From: DAHUXT01 sp036273675
GTDB lineage: Bacteria; Chloroflexota; Ktedonobacteria; Ktedonobacterales; JADMIN01
Direction: 5' to 3'
DNA length: 64,000 nt
NCBI GenBank assembly: GCA_036273675.1
Contig: DASUHD010000075.1
Coordinates: forward strand, 1 to 64,000
The position numbers and the translations under genes were made by a program. Shown here piece by piece: positions 25,380 through 33,896 of the stretch; within the stretch, counting starts at the first letter, position 1; every line of letters starts with the position of its first letter. The notes beneath the pieces are model-generated. The model did no database searches and was not told the DNA's origin. It worked only from the letters and a program-made list of their open reading frames with translations.

Positions 25380-25940
25380 ATGACGACACACAACGGCGAC
25401 GCAGAGGATACCGGCGCAACGGAGTTCGAAGAACAGCCAACCACAGACGCGGATGTTTCCCCGGGCGGCTCAGGAGATTTGCGGGCGGCCCTGGCGGCGG
25501 CGCGCGCCGAGGCCGAACAATACAAGGACAAGTATCTCCGCGAGTATGCGGAGCGCGAAAACTTCCGCAAGCGCCAGGAGCGTGTGGTGCAGGACCGCGA
25601 GCGGCGCGCCAAGCGTGATGTGCTGCTCGCCGTGCTGGACGCGCTCGACAATGTGGATCGCGCCATGGCGCACCAGGAGACCATGGACCGCGAAGGCTTC
25701 CAGCAGGTCGTTCGCATGCTGCACTGGCAGTTGAACGAGATGCTCAAGAGCGAGGGGCTCTCGGTCGTGCCGACGGTGGGCGAGCCATTCGACCCGTACG
25801 TACATGAGGCCATCGAGCAGGTGGCGTCGGATGCCTATGGCGAGGGAACCGTCGTCGAGGAAGTGCGTAAAGGATATAAGCAGGGCGATGACACTCTTCG
25901 TCCGGCGCGTGTGAAGGTGAGCTCTGGCGCGGGCGCCTGA
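25380..25940 (+). CDS. grpE: Nucleotide exchange factor GrpE
   Basis: 186 residues from the ATG at 25380, six bases after GAGG; earlier ATGs at 25368 and 25374 are less well placed. An acidic disordered N-terminus leads to a long coiled coil (AEQYKDKYLREYAERENFRK), then the GrpE head with VLDALDNVDRAMAH and the signature FDPYVHEAIEQV...VVEEVRKGYKQGD. It releases ADP from DnaK in the Hsp70 cycle. dnaJ follows 28 bases later; dnaK is not in the window, although the three are commonly adjacent. Confidence 0.96.
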   Translation: MTTHNGDAEDTGATEFEEQPTTDADVSPGGSGDLRAALAAARAEAEQYKDKYLREYAERENFRKRQERVVQDRERRAKRDVLLAVLDALDNVDRAMAHQETMDREGFQQVVRMLHWQLNEMLKSEGLSVVPTVGEPFDPYVHEAIEQVASDAYGEGTVVEEVRKGYKQGDDTLRPARVKVSSGAGA

Positions 25941-25968
25941 GCGATTGCTGGAGCAGCGGTGAGAACGC

Positions 25969-26973
25969 ATGGACTCGAAAGACTATTACAAGACTCTAGG
26001 CGTCAGCAAGTCCGCGGATACCGAGGACATTAAGAAGGCCTACCGGAAGCTGGCGCGCAAATATCATCCCGATGTCAATCCGGGCAATAAGACCGCAGAG
26101 GCTCGTTTCAAAGAAATCAACGAGGCGTACGAGGTGCTGTCTGATCCCGAGAAGCGGCGCAAGTACGATTCTCCGGGATTTCAGGATATCTTCGGCGGAG
26201 CGCGTACCGGTACACGTGGCCGCACCACGGTACCACCAGACTATGCCGATCCGACGGGCTTCTCCGACTTCTTCGAGACGCTCTTCGGGCGCGGTAACCG
26301 ACGCACCACGACGGATACCGGCACGCGCCCAAACACGACGCGGCGCCCCGATACGCCGGTCGCGCAGCCAGGCGAGAATATCGAGCAGCCCATCGAAATA
26401 TCGCTGCGCGATGCCTACAACGGAACTACCCGCTCCTTCACCGTAGAGGTCACAGAACCGTGTCCAGTCTGCCACGGCACTGGATTCGTGGGTACGCGCG
26501 TCTGTGCGACATGCGGTGGCGCAGGCACAACCAGCCGCACGCGCAAGCTGGAGGTGCAAATCCCGCCAGGGGTTGACACTGGCTCAAAGGTACGGGTGAA
26601 AGGCGCCGGGCAACCAGGCGTGAGTGGCGGCCCCGCAGGTGATCTCTTTCTGCTGGTGACAATGGCCCCTGATCCCACCTTCGAGCGGAAAGGTGACGAC
26701 CTGCTCACCGATGTTCAGGTACCGCTCTCGATTGCGGTGCTGGGGGGCGAGGCGCGCGTAGAGCCACTGGACGGCAAGCGCGTGATGCTCACTATTCCGC
26801 CAGAGACGCAGAACGGCCAGACGTTTCGGCTGGCGGGCAAGGGAATGCCCAAACGGCGCGACGGCGGCTTTGGCAATCTGCTGGTGCGCGTGCAGGTCGT
26901 GCTGCCTCAGCGGCTCTCTCCGCAAGAAAAGCAGCTCTTCGAGCAACTGGCGCAACTGCGCCCAACTGCTTGA
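25969..26973 (+). CDS. dnaJ: DnaJ-family co-chaperone with a half zinc finger
   Basis: 334 residues. The J domain (5-70) has the HPD motif in KYHPDVNPGN. A Gly/Phe/Thr-rich linker follows (to about 140). The substrate-binding part carries only two CxxCxGxG-type motifs, CPVCHGTG and CATCGGAG, so one zinc site could form, against four motifs and two zinc sites in classic DnaJ and none in CbpA. The C-terminal beta domain (FERKGDDLLTDVQVPLSIAV, then GGFGNLLVRVQVVLP) is complete. It stimulates DnaK ATPase and delivers clients. It follows grpE in one operon and a perfect terminator closes the unit. Confidence 0.93.
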   Translation: MDSKDYYKTLGVSKSADTEDIKKAYRKLARKYHPDVNPGNKTAEARFKEINEAYEVLSDPEKRRKYDSPGFQDIFGGARTGTRGRTTVPPDYADPTGFSDFFETLFGRGNRRTTTDTGTRPNTTRRPDTPVAQPGENIEQPIEISLRDAYNGTTRSFTVEVTEPCPVCHGTGFVGTRVCATCGGAGTTSRTRKLEVQIPPGVDTGSKVRVKGAGQPGVSGGPAGDLFLLVTMAPDPTFERKGDDLLTDVQVPLSIAVLGGEARVEPLDGKRVMLTIPPETQNGQTFRLAGKGMPKRRDGGFGNLLVRVQVVLPQRLSPQEKQLFEQLAQLRPTA

Positions 26974-27358
26974 GGCCATGCATGCATCTACCCGCTCCAG
27001 CGTGTAACGGAGCGGGTATTTTGTGTTGTGTGCGAGATGTGACAGGGTGAAGGAAAGCTGGCCAGAAATATTGTTGGACACGCGATATAATATGATAGTC
27101 GGCACGTCCAGCGATGGTTCTGCTATGGAGTTCTTCGGGCAGAATACTGGCGCTCTCTCGTGCAGGCGCCATGTGGCATTGCATACGACGCACATCAGCA
27201 ATGATCGGGCGGCGGGGGCATTTTCATCTTCATTATTTCTCTTCGCAGCTAGCGGCGCACCACGGGTGGTACCAGTGCGAGCAGGATGGAGCTATGTGCT
27301 ACGACGGGCGCACGACGTCCGGGCAGGCAAGAAAGAAAGGCAGAAAGGCAGCCCGTAG
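26974..27358. other. Intergenic leader region before korA
   Basis: 385 bases. The first part holds the terminator of grpE-dnaJ. A TATAAT box at 27086-27091 is a plausible -10 with no clear -35 at 17 bases. That would leave a leader of about 260 bases before korA. The short open frames inside lack family features. I recognise no riboswitch. Confidence 0.5.
26989..27024 (+). terminator. Rho-independent terminator after dnaJ
   Basis: TACCCGCTCC (26989-26998) and its exact complement GGAGCGGGTA (27009-27018), a 10-base loop, then TTTTGT. It lies 16 bases after the dnaJ stop and should end the grpE-dnaJ transcript. Confidence 0.85.
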
Positions 27359-29194
27359 ATGAGTATTACAAGCGTGCAGCGTGGCCCGCAGGTCACAAAC
27401 GTTGAGGACAGTCCGGCAGGGATCAATAACTTCGTCATCGTGGCCGCGACCGTCAACGGTTCAGGCAGCCAGACCGCGAACAACTGTCTTCTCCGGGCGC
27501 TCTTCAAGATGGGCATACCCGTGACGGGCAAGAATCTTTTCCCCTCCAATATCCAGGGACTGCCGACCTGGTTTCAGATTCGACTGAGTGAGGATGGCTT
27601 CGTCGGGCGGCGCGATACCTGCGAGGTGCTGGTAGCGCTGAATCGCAGCACCGCAGCCGAAGATATCTCCAAAGTCTCGTCCGACGGCGTGGTCATCCTG
27701 CCCAGCGAGTGGAAACTGCCCGAAGACCGCAGCGATGTCACCTACTACACTCTACCTGTGCAGCAGATGGCGAAGGACTCCGGCGCGAACGCCGACCTGC
27801 GTCCATACGTCGCAAATATGGCCTATGTGGGCGCGCTCGTCGAACTGCTGGGCATCGACGCCGACGAGATCGAGGCCGCGCTGATGAACCACTTCGGCGG
27901 CAAGCGCAAGGCAGTCGATCTCAACTTCGGCGTCGTTAAGGCAGCCATCGAGTATACGCGTACGAACATCACCAAGCGCGACCCGTTCCGCGTGCAGCGC
28001 TCGAACAAAACAGCGGGCAAGATTCTGATCAACGGCAACTCGGCCGGAGCGATGGGCGCGGTCTTCGGCGGTGTAAGCGTCGTCGCCTGGTATCCAATTA
28101 CCCCCTCCACCAGCCTGGTGGACGCGCTGACCGATTACGCGAAAGGCCTGCGCGTTGATAAAGAGACGGGCGAACACACCTACGCCATTGTCCAGGCGGA
28201 AGACGAGATTGCCGCGATTGGCATGGTGGTCGGCGCGGGCTGGGCTGGCGCGCGGGCGATGACCTCAACTTCTGGGCCGGGTCTCTCGCTGATGACGGAA
28301 TACGCGGGCTATGCGCACTTTGCCGAAGTTCCCGCGGTTATCTGGGACATCCAGCGTATGGGGCCGAGCACTGGCCTACCAACGCGCACCTCGCAGGGCG
28401 ATATCCTGATGGCCTACTATCTGGGCCACGGCGATACCCGCCACGTATTGCTGCTCCCCGCGAACATGGAAGAGTGCTTCGAGAGCGGCTGGCGCGCGTT
28501 CGACCTGGCGGAGCGGCTGCAGACGCCGATCTTCGTGCTCAGCGACCTCGATCTGGGCATGAACCTCTGGATGAGCCAGCCATTTACCTATCCCGACAAG
28601 CCATTTGATCGGGGCAAGGTGCTCAGCGCGGAGGAGCTTGCCAAACTGGGCGGCTTCCATCGGTATGAGGACGTGGATGGCGATGGCGTCGGCTACCGCA
28701 CCATTCCCGGCACCGATAGCCCATACGCGGCGTACTTCACCCGTGGCAGCGGCCATAACGCCGAGGCGCAGTACACCGAGCGCGCCGACGAGTGGCAGGC
28801 GAATCTGGCCCGACTGCACCGCAAGTTCGAGTACGCGCGGACGCTGGTTCCGAAGCCAGTCGTTGACGAGGTCGCGGGCGCTGAGATAGGCATCATCTCG
28901 TATGGCTCGAACGATTCGGCCATCGCAGAAGCACGAAGCATGCTGACGAGCCGGGGAATTCAGACGAGCTATCTGCGGCTGCGCGCCCTGCCCACCACCG
29001 AGGAGTTCCAGCGGTTTGTTGCGAAGTATCCGCGACATTACATCGTCGAAAACAACTTCGATGCGCAGATGGCGAAGATCCTGCTGACTGAGGCGCCCAC
29101 GCATGCCGCCCACCTGAAATCCGTGAATCAGTGCGATGGCCTGCCACTGACGGGCCGCTGGATCGCACAGTCCATTCTCGAGCAAGAGCGATAG
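27359..29194 (+). CDS. korA: 2-oxoacid:acceptor oxidoreductase, fused gamma-alpha subunit
   Basis: 611 residues. The first 190 or so form the gamma domain (VNGSGSQTANNCLLRALF, GLPTWFQIRLS). The rest is the alpha (pyrimidine-binding) domain with NGNSAGAMGAVFGGVSVVAW and YPITPSTSLVDALTDYA, then QAEDEIAAIGMVVGAGWAGA and the TSTSGPGLSLM substrate loop. The fused form without a separate ferredoxin domain is the 2-oxoglutarate (or branched-chain) ferredoxin oxidoreductase type found in Actinobacteria and Chloroflexota. It decarboxylates a 2-oxoacid to its CoA thioester, reducing ferredoxin. The beta subunit follows 11 bases downstream. Whether the acid is 2-oxoglutarate cannot be settled from sequence. 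Confidence 0.93.
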   Translation: MSITSVQRGPQVTNVEDSPAGINNFVIVAATVNGSGSQTANNCLLRALFKMGIPVTGKNLFPSNIQGLPTWFQIRLSEDGFVGRRDTCEVLVALNRSTAAEDISKVSSDGVVILPSEWKLPEDRSDVTYYTLPVQQMAKDSGANADLRPYVANMAYVGALVELLGIDADEIEAALMNHFGGKRKAVDLNFGVVKAAIEYTRTNITKRDPFRVQRSNKTAGKILINGNSAGAMGAVFGGVSVVAWYPITPSTSLVDALTDYAKGLRVDKETGEHTYAIVQAEDEIAAIGMVVGAGWAGARAMTSTSGPGLSLMTEYAGYAHFAEVPAVIWDIQRMGPSTGLPTRTSQGDILMAYYLGHGDTRHVLLLPANMEECFESGWRAFDLAERLQTPIFVLSDLDLGMNLWMSQPFTYPDKPFDRGKVLSAEELAKLGGFHRYEDVDGDGVGYRTIPGTDSPYAAYFTRGSGHNAEAQYTERADEWQANLARLHRKFEYARTLVPKPVVDEVAGAEIGIISYGSNDSAIAEARSMLTSRGIQTSYLRLRALPTTEEFQRFVAKYPRHYIVENNFDAQMAKILLTEAPTHAAHLKSVNQCDGLPLTGRWIAQSILEQER

Positions 29195-29205
29195 GAGCGA
29201 TCACG

Positions 29206-30246
29206 ATGGCAATCCAGGAACCTCCGGCCCAGGGTACGAACCTGATCGGCCTGACGAAAAATGACTACAAGGGGCGCCCGTCTACGCTCTGCAAGGGGTG
29301 CGGCCACGACTCGATCTCGGCCCGCATCATCTCCGTCGCCTATGATCTCTCGATCCAGCCAACCCAACTGATCAAGCTCAGCGGTATCGGCTGCTCCAGC
29401 AAGACGCCCGCCTACTTCCTCAGCCAGTCACATGGCTTCAACGGGCTGCATGGGCGCATGCCTTCGATGGCCACCGGGGCGCTCCTCGCCAACCACACGC
29501 TCAAAGCTGTTGGCATCAGCGGCGACGGCGATACGGGCAGCATCGGCCTCGGCCAGTACATCCACATGGTGCGCCGCAACGTGCCGGTGGTCTATATCGT
29601 CGAGAACAATGGCGTCTACGGGCTGACCAAGGGCCAGTTCTCGGCCACGGCGGACGAGGGTCAGCAGCTCAAGTATGCCGGGCTGAATGAACTGCCGCCC
29701 ATCGACGTCTGCATGGAGGCGCTTATCGCCGACTGTGGCTTCGTGGCGCGGTCGTTCGCTGGCGACCCACGGCAGGTCGAGTCGCTGCTGAAGGCGGCGC
29801 TCAGCCACCGTGGCACAGCAGTGCTCGATATCATCAGCCCATGCGTCTCGTTCAACGACCACGAGGACTCCACCAAGAGCTATGCGTGGGGCAAGGCGCA
29901 CGAGGAGGTCGTCTCGGACTTCAGCTACATTCCATTCCGTGACGAGATCACTGTGGACTACGAAGAAGGCGAGACCGCCGATGTGACGATGCATGACGGC
30001 GCGGTTATCCACCTTAAGAAGCTCGACGGCAGCCATGACCCGCGTGACCGCATGGCCGCGATCCGCCTGCTCGACGAGGCCAAGGCGAAGCAGGAGTTCA
30101 TCACGGGCCTGATCTACATCAACGAGGAGCGCCCCGCGCTCAATGAGCTTGAGCGGCTGCCCGAGACGCCCCTGGCGCATTTGAGCACTGACAGGCTCCG
30201 CCCATCACGCAGCGCGCTCGACGAGCTGATGGCCGGGCTGATGTAG
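29206..30246 (+). CDS. korB: 2-oxoacid:acceptor oxidoreductase, TPP-binding beta subunit
   Basis: 346 residues from the ATG at 29206 (AGGAG upstream); the frame runs 25 codons further back into korA without use. It carries the cysteine motif TLCKGCGHDSI for the [4Fe-4S] cluster, the further Cys in GIGCSSKTPAYF, and the TPP site GISGDGDTGSIGLGQYIHM with VVYIVENNGVYG. Together with KorA it forms the heterodimeric enzyme. No separate delta (ferredoxin-domain) subunit is present. A terminator follows. Confidence 0.94.
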   Translation: MAIQEPPAQGTNLIGLTKNDYKGRPSTLCKGCGHDSISARIISVAYDLSIQPTQLIKLSGIGCSSKTPAYFLSQSHGFNGLHGRMPSMATGALLANHTLKAVGISGDGDTGSIGLGQYIHMVRRNVPVVYIVENNGVYGLTKGQFSATADEGQQLKYAGLNELPPIDVCMEALIADCGFVARSFAGDPRQVESLLKAALSHRGTAVLDIISPCVSFNDHEDSTKSYAWGKAHEEVVSDFSYIPFRDEITVDYEEGETADVTMHDGAVIHLKKLDGSHDPRDRMAAIRLLDEAKAKQEFITGLIYINEERPALNELERLPETPLAHLSTDRLRPSRSALDELMAGLM

Positions 30247-30273
30247 ACGATTCACAGGATTTGCACATAGAAA

Positions 30274-30317
30274 AGAAGCCGATGGGGTGTCTTGCCTCTT
30301 CGGCTTCTGCATTTTCC
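30274..30317 (+). terminator. Terminator after korB
   Basis: AGAAGCCGA (30274-30282) pairs with TCGGCTTCT (30300-30308), with a 17-base loop and then GCATTTTCC. It is about 30 bases after the korB stop. The stem is strong but the U run is short and starts three bases late. Confidence 0.65.
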
Positions 30318-30407
30318 TCATTGTCCCAACGAGAACCGTTGTGGCGACAGCCTGTGACTTGCTGATGAACAGAGCTGTCTCTGTCAGACGAAGGGATGTC
30401 GAGATCA

Positions 30408-30989
30408 ATGGAGCCTTTCACGGCGATTGAGACCAACAGACTGCGCTTGAGACACTTTCGGGAAGATGACTGTGCGCCTTTCATGGCGTATCGCAATGAC
30501 CCCGAAGTCGCCAGATACCAAAGCTGGGAAGGGATCACTGAAGCGGAGGCGCGCGCATTGATTCAAGACGTGAAGGAGATCCAGCCATGGACGCCGGGAG
30601 AATGGCTTCAAATCGCCATCGAACTCAAAGAAACCGGACTACTGGCGGGCGATTGCGCCTTCAAGATTGAAGAGGATGACGAGCGCCAGGGTGAAATCGG
30701 TTATACGCTCGCGCGCGCCTACCAGGGGCGTGGTATCGCGTCGGAAGCCGTCTCGTGCATCCTGGAATACGCGTTCGCGTCGCTCGGATTGCATCGAGTG
30801 ATCGCGATTACCGATGTTGAGAATGCCCCGTCTGTCGCCCTGCTTGAGCGGCTTGGCCTACGCCGCGAAGGGCATTTTCACCAGAACGTCTGGTTTAAGG
30901 GCAAGTGGGGAGATGAGTATCTTTACGCCATGCTGCAAGAGGAATGGCAGCACATGCACAGCACGAACAAGCCTGTTGTGAATGGATGA
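30408..30989 (+). CDS. GNAT acetyltransferase, RimJ/RimL type
   Basis: 193 residues from the ATG at 30408; an ATG at 30396 has AAGGG directly against it. The fold is complete: ETNRLRLRHFREDDCAPF, GEIGYTLARAYQGRGIASEA (the acetyl-CoA loop R/QxxGxG/A), and ALLERLGLRREGHFHQNVWF. The pattern matches the RimJ/RimL branch that acetylates N-termini or small amines with acetyl-CoA. Substrate is not predictable from sequence. It stands alone, with terminator-bounded korB before it and hflX about 100 bases after. Confidence 0.9.
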   Translation: MEPFTAIETNRLRLRHFREDDCAPFMAYRNDPEVARYQSWEGITEAEARALIQDVKEIQPWTPGEWLQIAIELKETGLLAGDCAFKIEEDDERQGEIGYTLARAYQGRGIASEAVSCILEYAFASLGLHRVIAITDVENAPSVALLERLGLRREGHFHQNVWFKGKWGDEYLYAMLQEEWQHMHSTNKPVVNG

Positions 30990-31074
30990 TAACGCGCAGT
31001 TCCGTGATTGCGGCGGGAAGCGGCAGATATTCTCCGCTAGATTTCTGCCTTGTGGTGCATCCTGTTCCTGGTGA

Positions 31075-31080
31075 TACAAT
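31075..31080 (+). promoter_or_regulatory. Possible -10 box for hflX
   Basis: TACAAT ends seven bases before the GTG at 31087. A weak TTGTGG lies 19 bases upstream of it. If this is the -10, transcription would begin at or beside the GTG, making a leaderless transcript possible. Confidence 0.4.
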
Positions 31081-31086
31081 GCCGCT

Positions 31087-32544
31087 GTGCTTCCAGGTCT
31101 CGCTGGCGCAATAACATCTGGGGAGGAACCGCTTACGGCCAAAAACGAACGGGTCATCAATCTGCGCGCGGAGCAACGTCCCGAACGCGCGTATCTTATT
31201 GCGGTAGACAACGAGAGCGAAGAGTCGCTCTGGAGTGCCGATGATTCGCTGGAAGAGCTGGCGGCGCTGACGCGCACAGCGGGCGCGGAGGTCGTCGGCT
31301 CGGGCGTCCAGCGGCTGAAATCGGTGAATCCGACCCTCTATGTCGGCAAGGGGCGCGCGCAAGAACTGGCGATGCTTCGCGAGGAGTTGGACTTCTCTCT
31401 CTTAATCGTGGATGACGAGCTGGCGCCAACGCAGCAGCGCAATCTTGAGAAGACCGTGGGCGCGCGCGTGATCGACCGCACCGCGCTCATTCTCGATATC
31501 TTCGCCCAGCATGCCCATACCCGCGAGGGACAGCTTCAGGTGGAGTTGGCACAGCTCGAGTATCGTCTGCCACGGCTGGCTGGTAGCTCGCGCGGCGAGT
31601 TGTCGCGCGTGGGCGGCGGGTCACGCGGGTCCGGCGGCGGCGGTGTTGGCGGCGCGATTGGCGTACGCGGCCCCGGCGAGACAAAGCTGGAGATGGACCG
31701 CCGCAGAATCCGCTCGCGCATTGCCGAGTTGCACCGTGATCTGGGGATGGTTCGCCAGCAGCGCAGCCTGCAGCGGCAACAGCGCGAGGCACGCGCCATT
31801 CCGGTCGTCGCGGTAGTCGGCTATACCAACGCGGGCAAGTCCACACTCTTCAATACGCTAACCGCGGCGTCGGTGCTGGCCGAGAACAAGCTCTTCGCCA
31901 CCCTCGATCCGACGACCCGCTATCTGACGCTGCCCAGCCACCAGGAGGTGCTGCTGACCGATACCGTTGGCTTCATCCAGAAGCTGCCGACGACGCTGGT
32001 CGCGGCGTTTCGCGGCACGCTCGAAGAGGTGGTCGAGGCGGATGTGCTGCTGGAAGTCGTTGACGCCACACACGAAAACGCCATCGAGCAGAGCCAGACG
32101 GTAGACGACGTGTTGCGCGAGCTTGGCGCCGCCGAGAAGCCGCGTGTCACCGCGCTCAACAAAGTGGATCTGCTCGACCATCCCGACGAGGTTGACCTCT
32201 CGCTCTATCCCAATGCCGTCGCGGTCTCGGCGCGCACCGGGGCGAATCTCGATCTGCTCTTGCGAAAACTGGGCGAGGTGCTTGCCGACGAGATGGTTCG
32301 CTACACGGTGCTGCTGCCCTACGACCGTGGCGATATGGTCGAGGTGTTTCATCGGCGCGGCCATGTCATGCGGCAGGAGGCCCAGGAGACGGGCACGCTG
32401 ATCGAAGGCACGCTGCCCCGGCAGATTGTCGCGGCCTTCGCGCCGTGGCGTGTGGCTCCCGCAGCGTCCCGGCGCGCCGCACACCGCCAGCGCGTACGCG
32501 AGAACCGGGCAGAGCCGCAGCCACAACCGCAACAGACCATGTGA
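31087..32544 (+). CDS. hflX: Ribosome-associated GTPase HflX
   Basis: 485 residues if read from the GTG at 31087. The N-terminal domain begins at about residue 31 (ERAYLIAVDNES), with YVGKGRAQELAMLREELD. A Gly-rich loop (about 180-205) leads to the G domain: G1 VVGYTNAGKSTLFNTL near 247, G3 LTDTVGFIQKLP, G4 NKVDLLDHP. HflX splits stalled 70S ribosomes after stress and binds the 50S subunit. The start is odd: no ribosome site precedes the GTG, while GGGAGG at 31121-31126 lies eight bases before an in-frame ACG (31135), which would give a 469-residue protein starting closer to the domain. Confidence 0.94.
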   Translation: MLPGLAGAITSGEEPLTAKNERVINLRAEQRPERAYLIAVDNESEESLWSADDSLEELAALTRTAGAEVVGSGVQRLKSVNPTLYVGKGRAQELAMLREELDFSLLIVDDELAPTQQRNLEKTVGARVIDRTALILDIFAQHAHTREGQLQVELAQLEYRLPRLAGSSRGELSRVGGGSRGSGGGGVGGAIGVRGPGETKLEMDRRRIRSRIAELHRDLGMVRQQRSLQRQQREARAIPVVAVVGYTNAGKSTLFNTLTAASVLAENKLFATLDPTTRYLTLPSHQEVLLTDTVGFIQKLPTTLVAAFRGTLEEVVEADVLLEVVDATHENAIEQSQTVDDVLRELGAAEKPRVTALNKVDLLDHPDEVDLSLYPNAVAVSARTGANLDLLLRKLGEVLADEMVRYTVLLPYDRGDMVEVFHRRGHVMRQEAQETGTLIEGTLPRQIVAAFAPWRVAPAASRRAAHRQRVRENRAEPQPQPQQTM

Positions 32545-32576
32545 GATATTGCAGTATCCGGCCTCCTGCCCCAAGA

Positions 32577-32722
32577 CCTGGCCAGTCGCGTGCGAGCGCA
32601 TTGTCGCTGGCCAGGATCCCGATGAGTTCGTCTGGGACAGTATGTCCCGCGCCGCATGTCGAGAAGGGACATAGTTTCTCGCCACAAACAGGGCCGCTGC
32701 CTCATGCGGCCCATCTCTTTTC
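32577..32722 (+). terminator. Three consecutive hairpins after hflX, last one terminator-like
   Basis: Hairpin 1: CCTGGCCAG (32577-32585) with CTGGCCAGG (32607-32615). Hairpin 2: TATGTCCC (32641-32648) with GGGACATA (32666-32673). Hairpin 3: GGGCCGC (32691-32697) with GCGGCCC (32706-32712), then ATCTCTTTTC. The third fits a rho-independent terminator; the first two have no U run. Confidence 0.6.
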
Positions 32723-32793
32723 CAGATATCTTTGATACAGACGCAGCGTCTTGACCGCTTTGATGTATCACGATTCATCTGGAGGGGATTGAC

Positions 32794-33765
32794 ATGTTGA
32801 CCTACGAGAACCCGCGTGCAGTCGGCGAGCCTATGTCTCGCCGGGGCGTAGGGTCCTGGCTCAGACGACATCCACTGACAGGCTATTTCGCGCTTGCCTT
32901 TCTCGGCACGTGGCTTACGCTCACGCCAGTGGTGCTTTCGAAAAATGGTATCGGGCTGCTTCCATACGAGACGCCAACACTGGTCTTCGTTGTGCTCTTC
33001 ATTTCGAGCGCGCTTTTGGGGCCAACACTTGCTGGCTTTGTGATGACGGCTTTGCAGACAGGAAAACCCGGCGTGCGCCAGTTGTTCAGGCGCTACGTTC
33101 AGTGGCGTGTCGCGCCGCAATGGTATTTCCTGGTGTTCCTGGGCTATATCGTGCTCTACCTGGCGGCAAGCGCGATAGTGCTGGGAATGGCTCCGGTAGC
33201 TGGAATCGGCGCAAAGTGGGTGATGTTGTTGACGGCTTATCTGCCTGCTGTCCTCACCTTTAACCTGGTTACCGCACTTGGCGAGGAGCCTGGCTGGCGT
33301 GGGTACGCCCTGCCACGCCTGCAGCTCAAGTATGGTCCAGTTCGCGGCAGTCTGATCCTTGGGACCCTGCACGCGCTATGGCATCTGCCAGTGTTCTTCC
33401 TGCCTATGCTGGGATTCGGCCATTTCACCGTAAGCTTCTTCCTGACGTGGATTCCCGCGGTCTGGGCGACGACGATTCTCTGGACATGGATCTTCAATAA
33501 CACTCGTGGCAGCCTGCTGATAGCAATCCTGTTGCATTCTGCCAGTGACGCCGCAGGCACGTTCGTTCTGGCGACACTGCTCGGTGTGACCAAGCTCGCG
33601 CTGCCCATTCAGAATCAGGTTGGCATCACCTTCGTGGTGCTCCTGGTGAGCATCGCGCTCGCGGTGATGTTGCTCACCAGGGGTCGTCTGTCGTACCGTC
33701 GTGAGCGAACGGAGCGCATTATCACTCCGGCTGCTATCGAGCAAGAGTTGCGCGAGGTGGCGTAG
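32794..33765 (+). CDS. CPBP-family intramembrane metalloprotease
   Basis: 323 residues with about eight hydrophobic helices. The catalytic motifs are ALGEEPGWRGYALPRL (EExxxR) and LHALWHLPVFF (the two His); a third conserved motif appears near WIFNNTRGSLLIAILLHSASD. The family cleaves or processes membrane-linked peptides, as with bacteriocin self-immunity proteins and CAAX-type processing enzymes. No bacteriocin gene is adjacent. GGAGGGG lies before the ATG. The protein ends in a short charged tail. It stands between the hflX terminator region and a hairpin; so likely monocistronic. Substrate unknown. Confidence 0.9.
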   Translation: MLTYENPRAVGEPMSRRGVGSWLRRHPLTGYFALAFLGTWLTLTPVVLSKNGIGLLPYETPTLVFVVLFISSALLGPTLAGFVMTALQTGKPGVRQLFRRYVQWRVAPQWYFLVFLGYIVLYLAASAIVLGMAPVAGIGAKWVMLLTAYLPAVLTFNLVTALGEEPGWRGYALPRLQLKYGPVRGSLILGTLHALWHLPVFFLPMLGFGHFTVSFFLTWIPAVWATTILWTWIFNNTRGSLLIAILLHSASDAAGTFVLATLLGVTKLALPIQNQVGITFVVLLVSIALAVMLLTRGRLSYRRERTERIITPAAIEQELREVA

Positions 33766-33778
33766 TACGCATCGGGTA

Positions 33779-33811
33779 CGGAGGTCAGGTGCGTCATTCC
33801 CCTGACCTCCG
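33779..33811. terminator. Strong hairpin between CPBP protease and kinase genes
   Basis: An 11-bp perfect stem, CGGAGGTCAGG (33779-33789) and CCTGACCTCCG (33801-33811), with an 11-base loop, about 13 bases after the protease stop. There is no U run after it, so it may end transcription weakly or stabilise the message. Confidence 0.5.
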
Positions 33812-33896
33812 CAATGAGTTCAGTAGGCGTCGACCACGCATACCGACCACGTATAATGCGACTGATCATCGTTGACTCGAGGTGAGGAGCGCAACC

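Noticed and set aside
26584..27201. 205-codon minus-strand frame over the end of dnaJ and the leader
   Set aside because: It overlaps a real gene antisense and has a Cys/Arg-rich translation with no fold.
31858..33372. Minus-strand open frame of 504 codons across hflX and the CPBP gene
   Set aside because: Antisense to two well-supported genes, with a low-complexity translation and no domain.
32794..33765. CPBP protease as part of a bacteriocin immunity or CAAX-processing locus
   Set aside because: No bacteriocin, leader peptide or prenyltransferase gene is adjacent, so only the family call is made.
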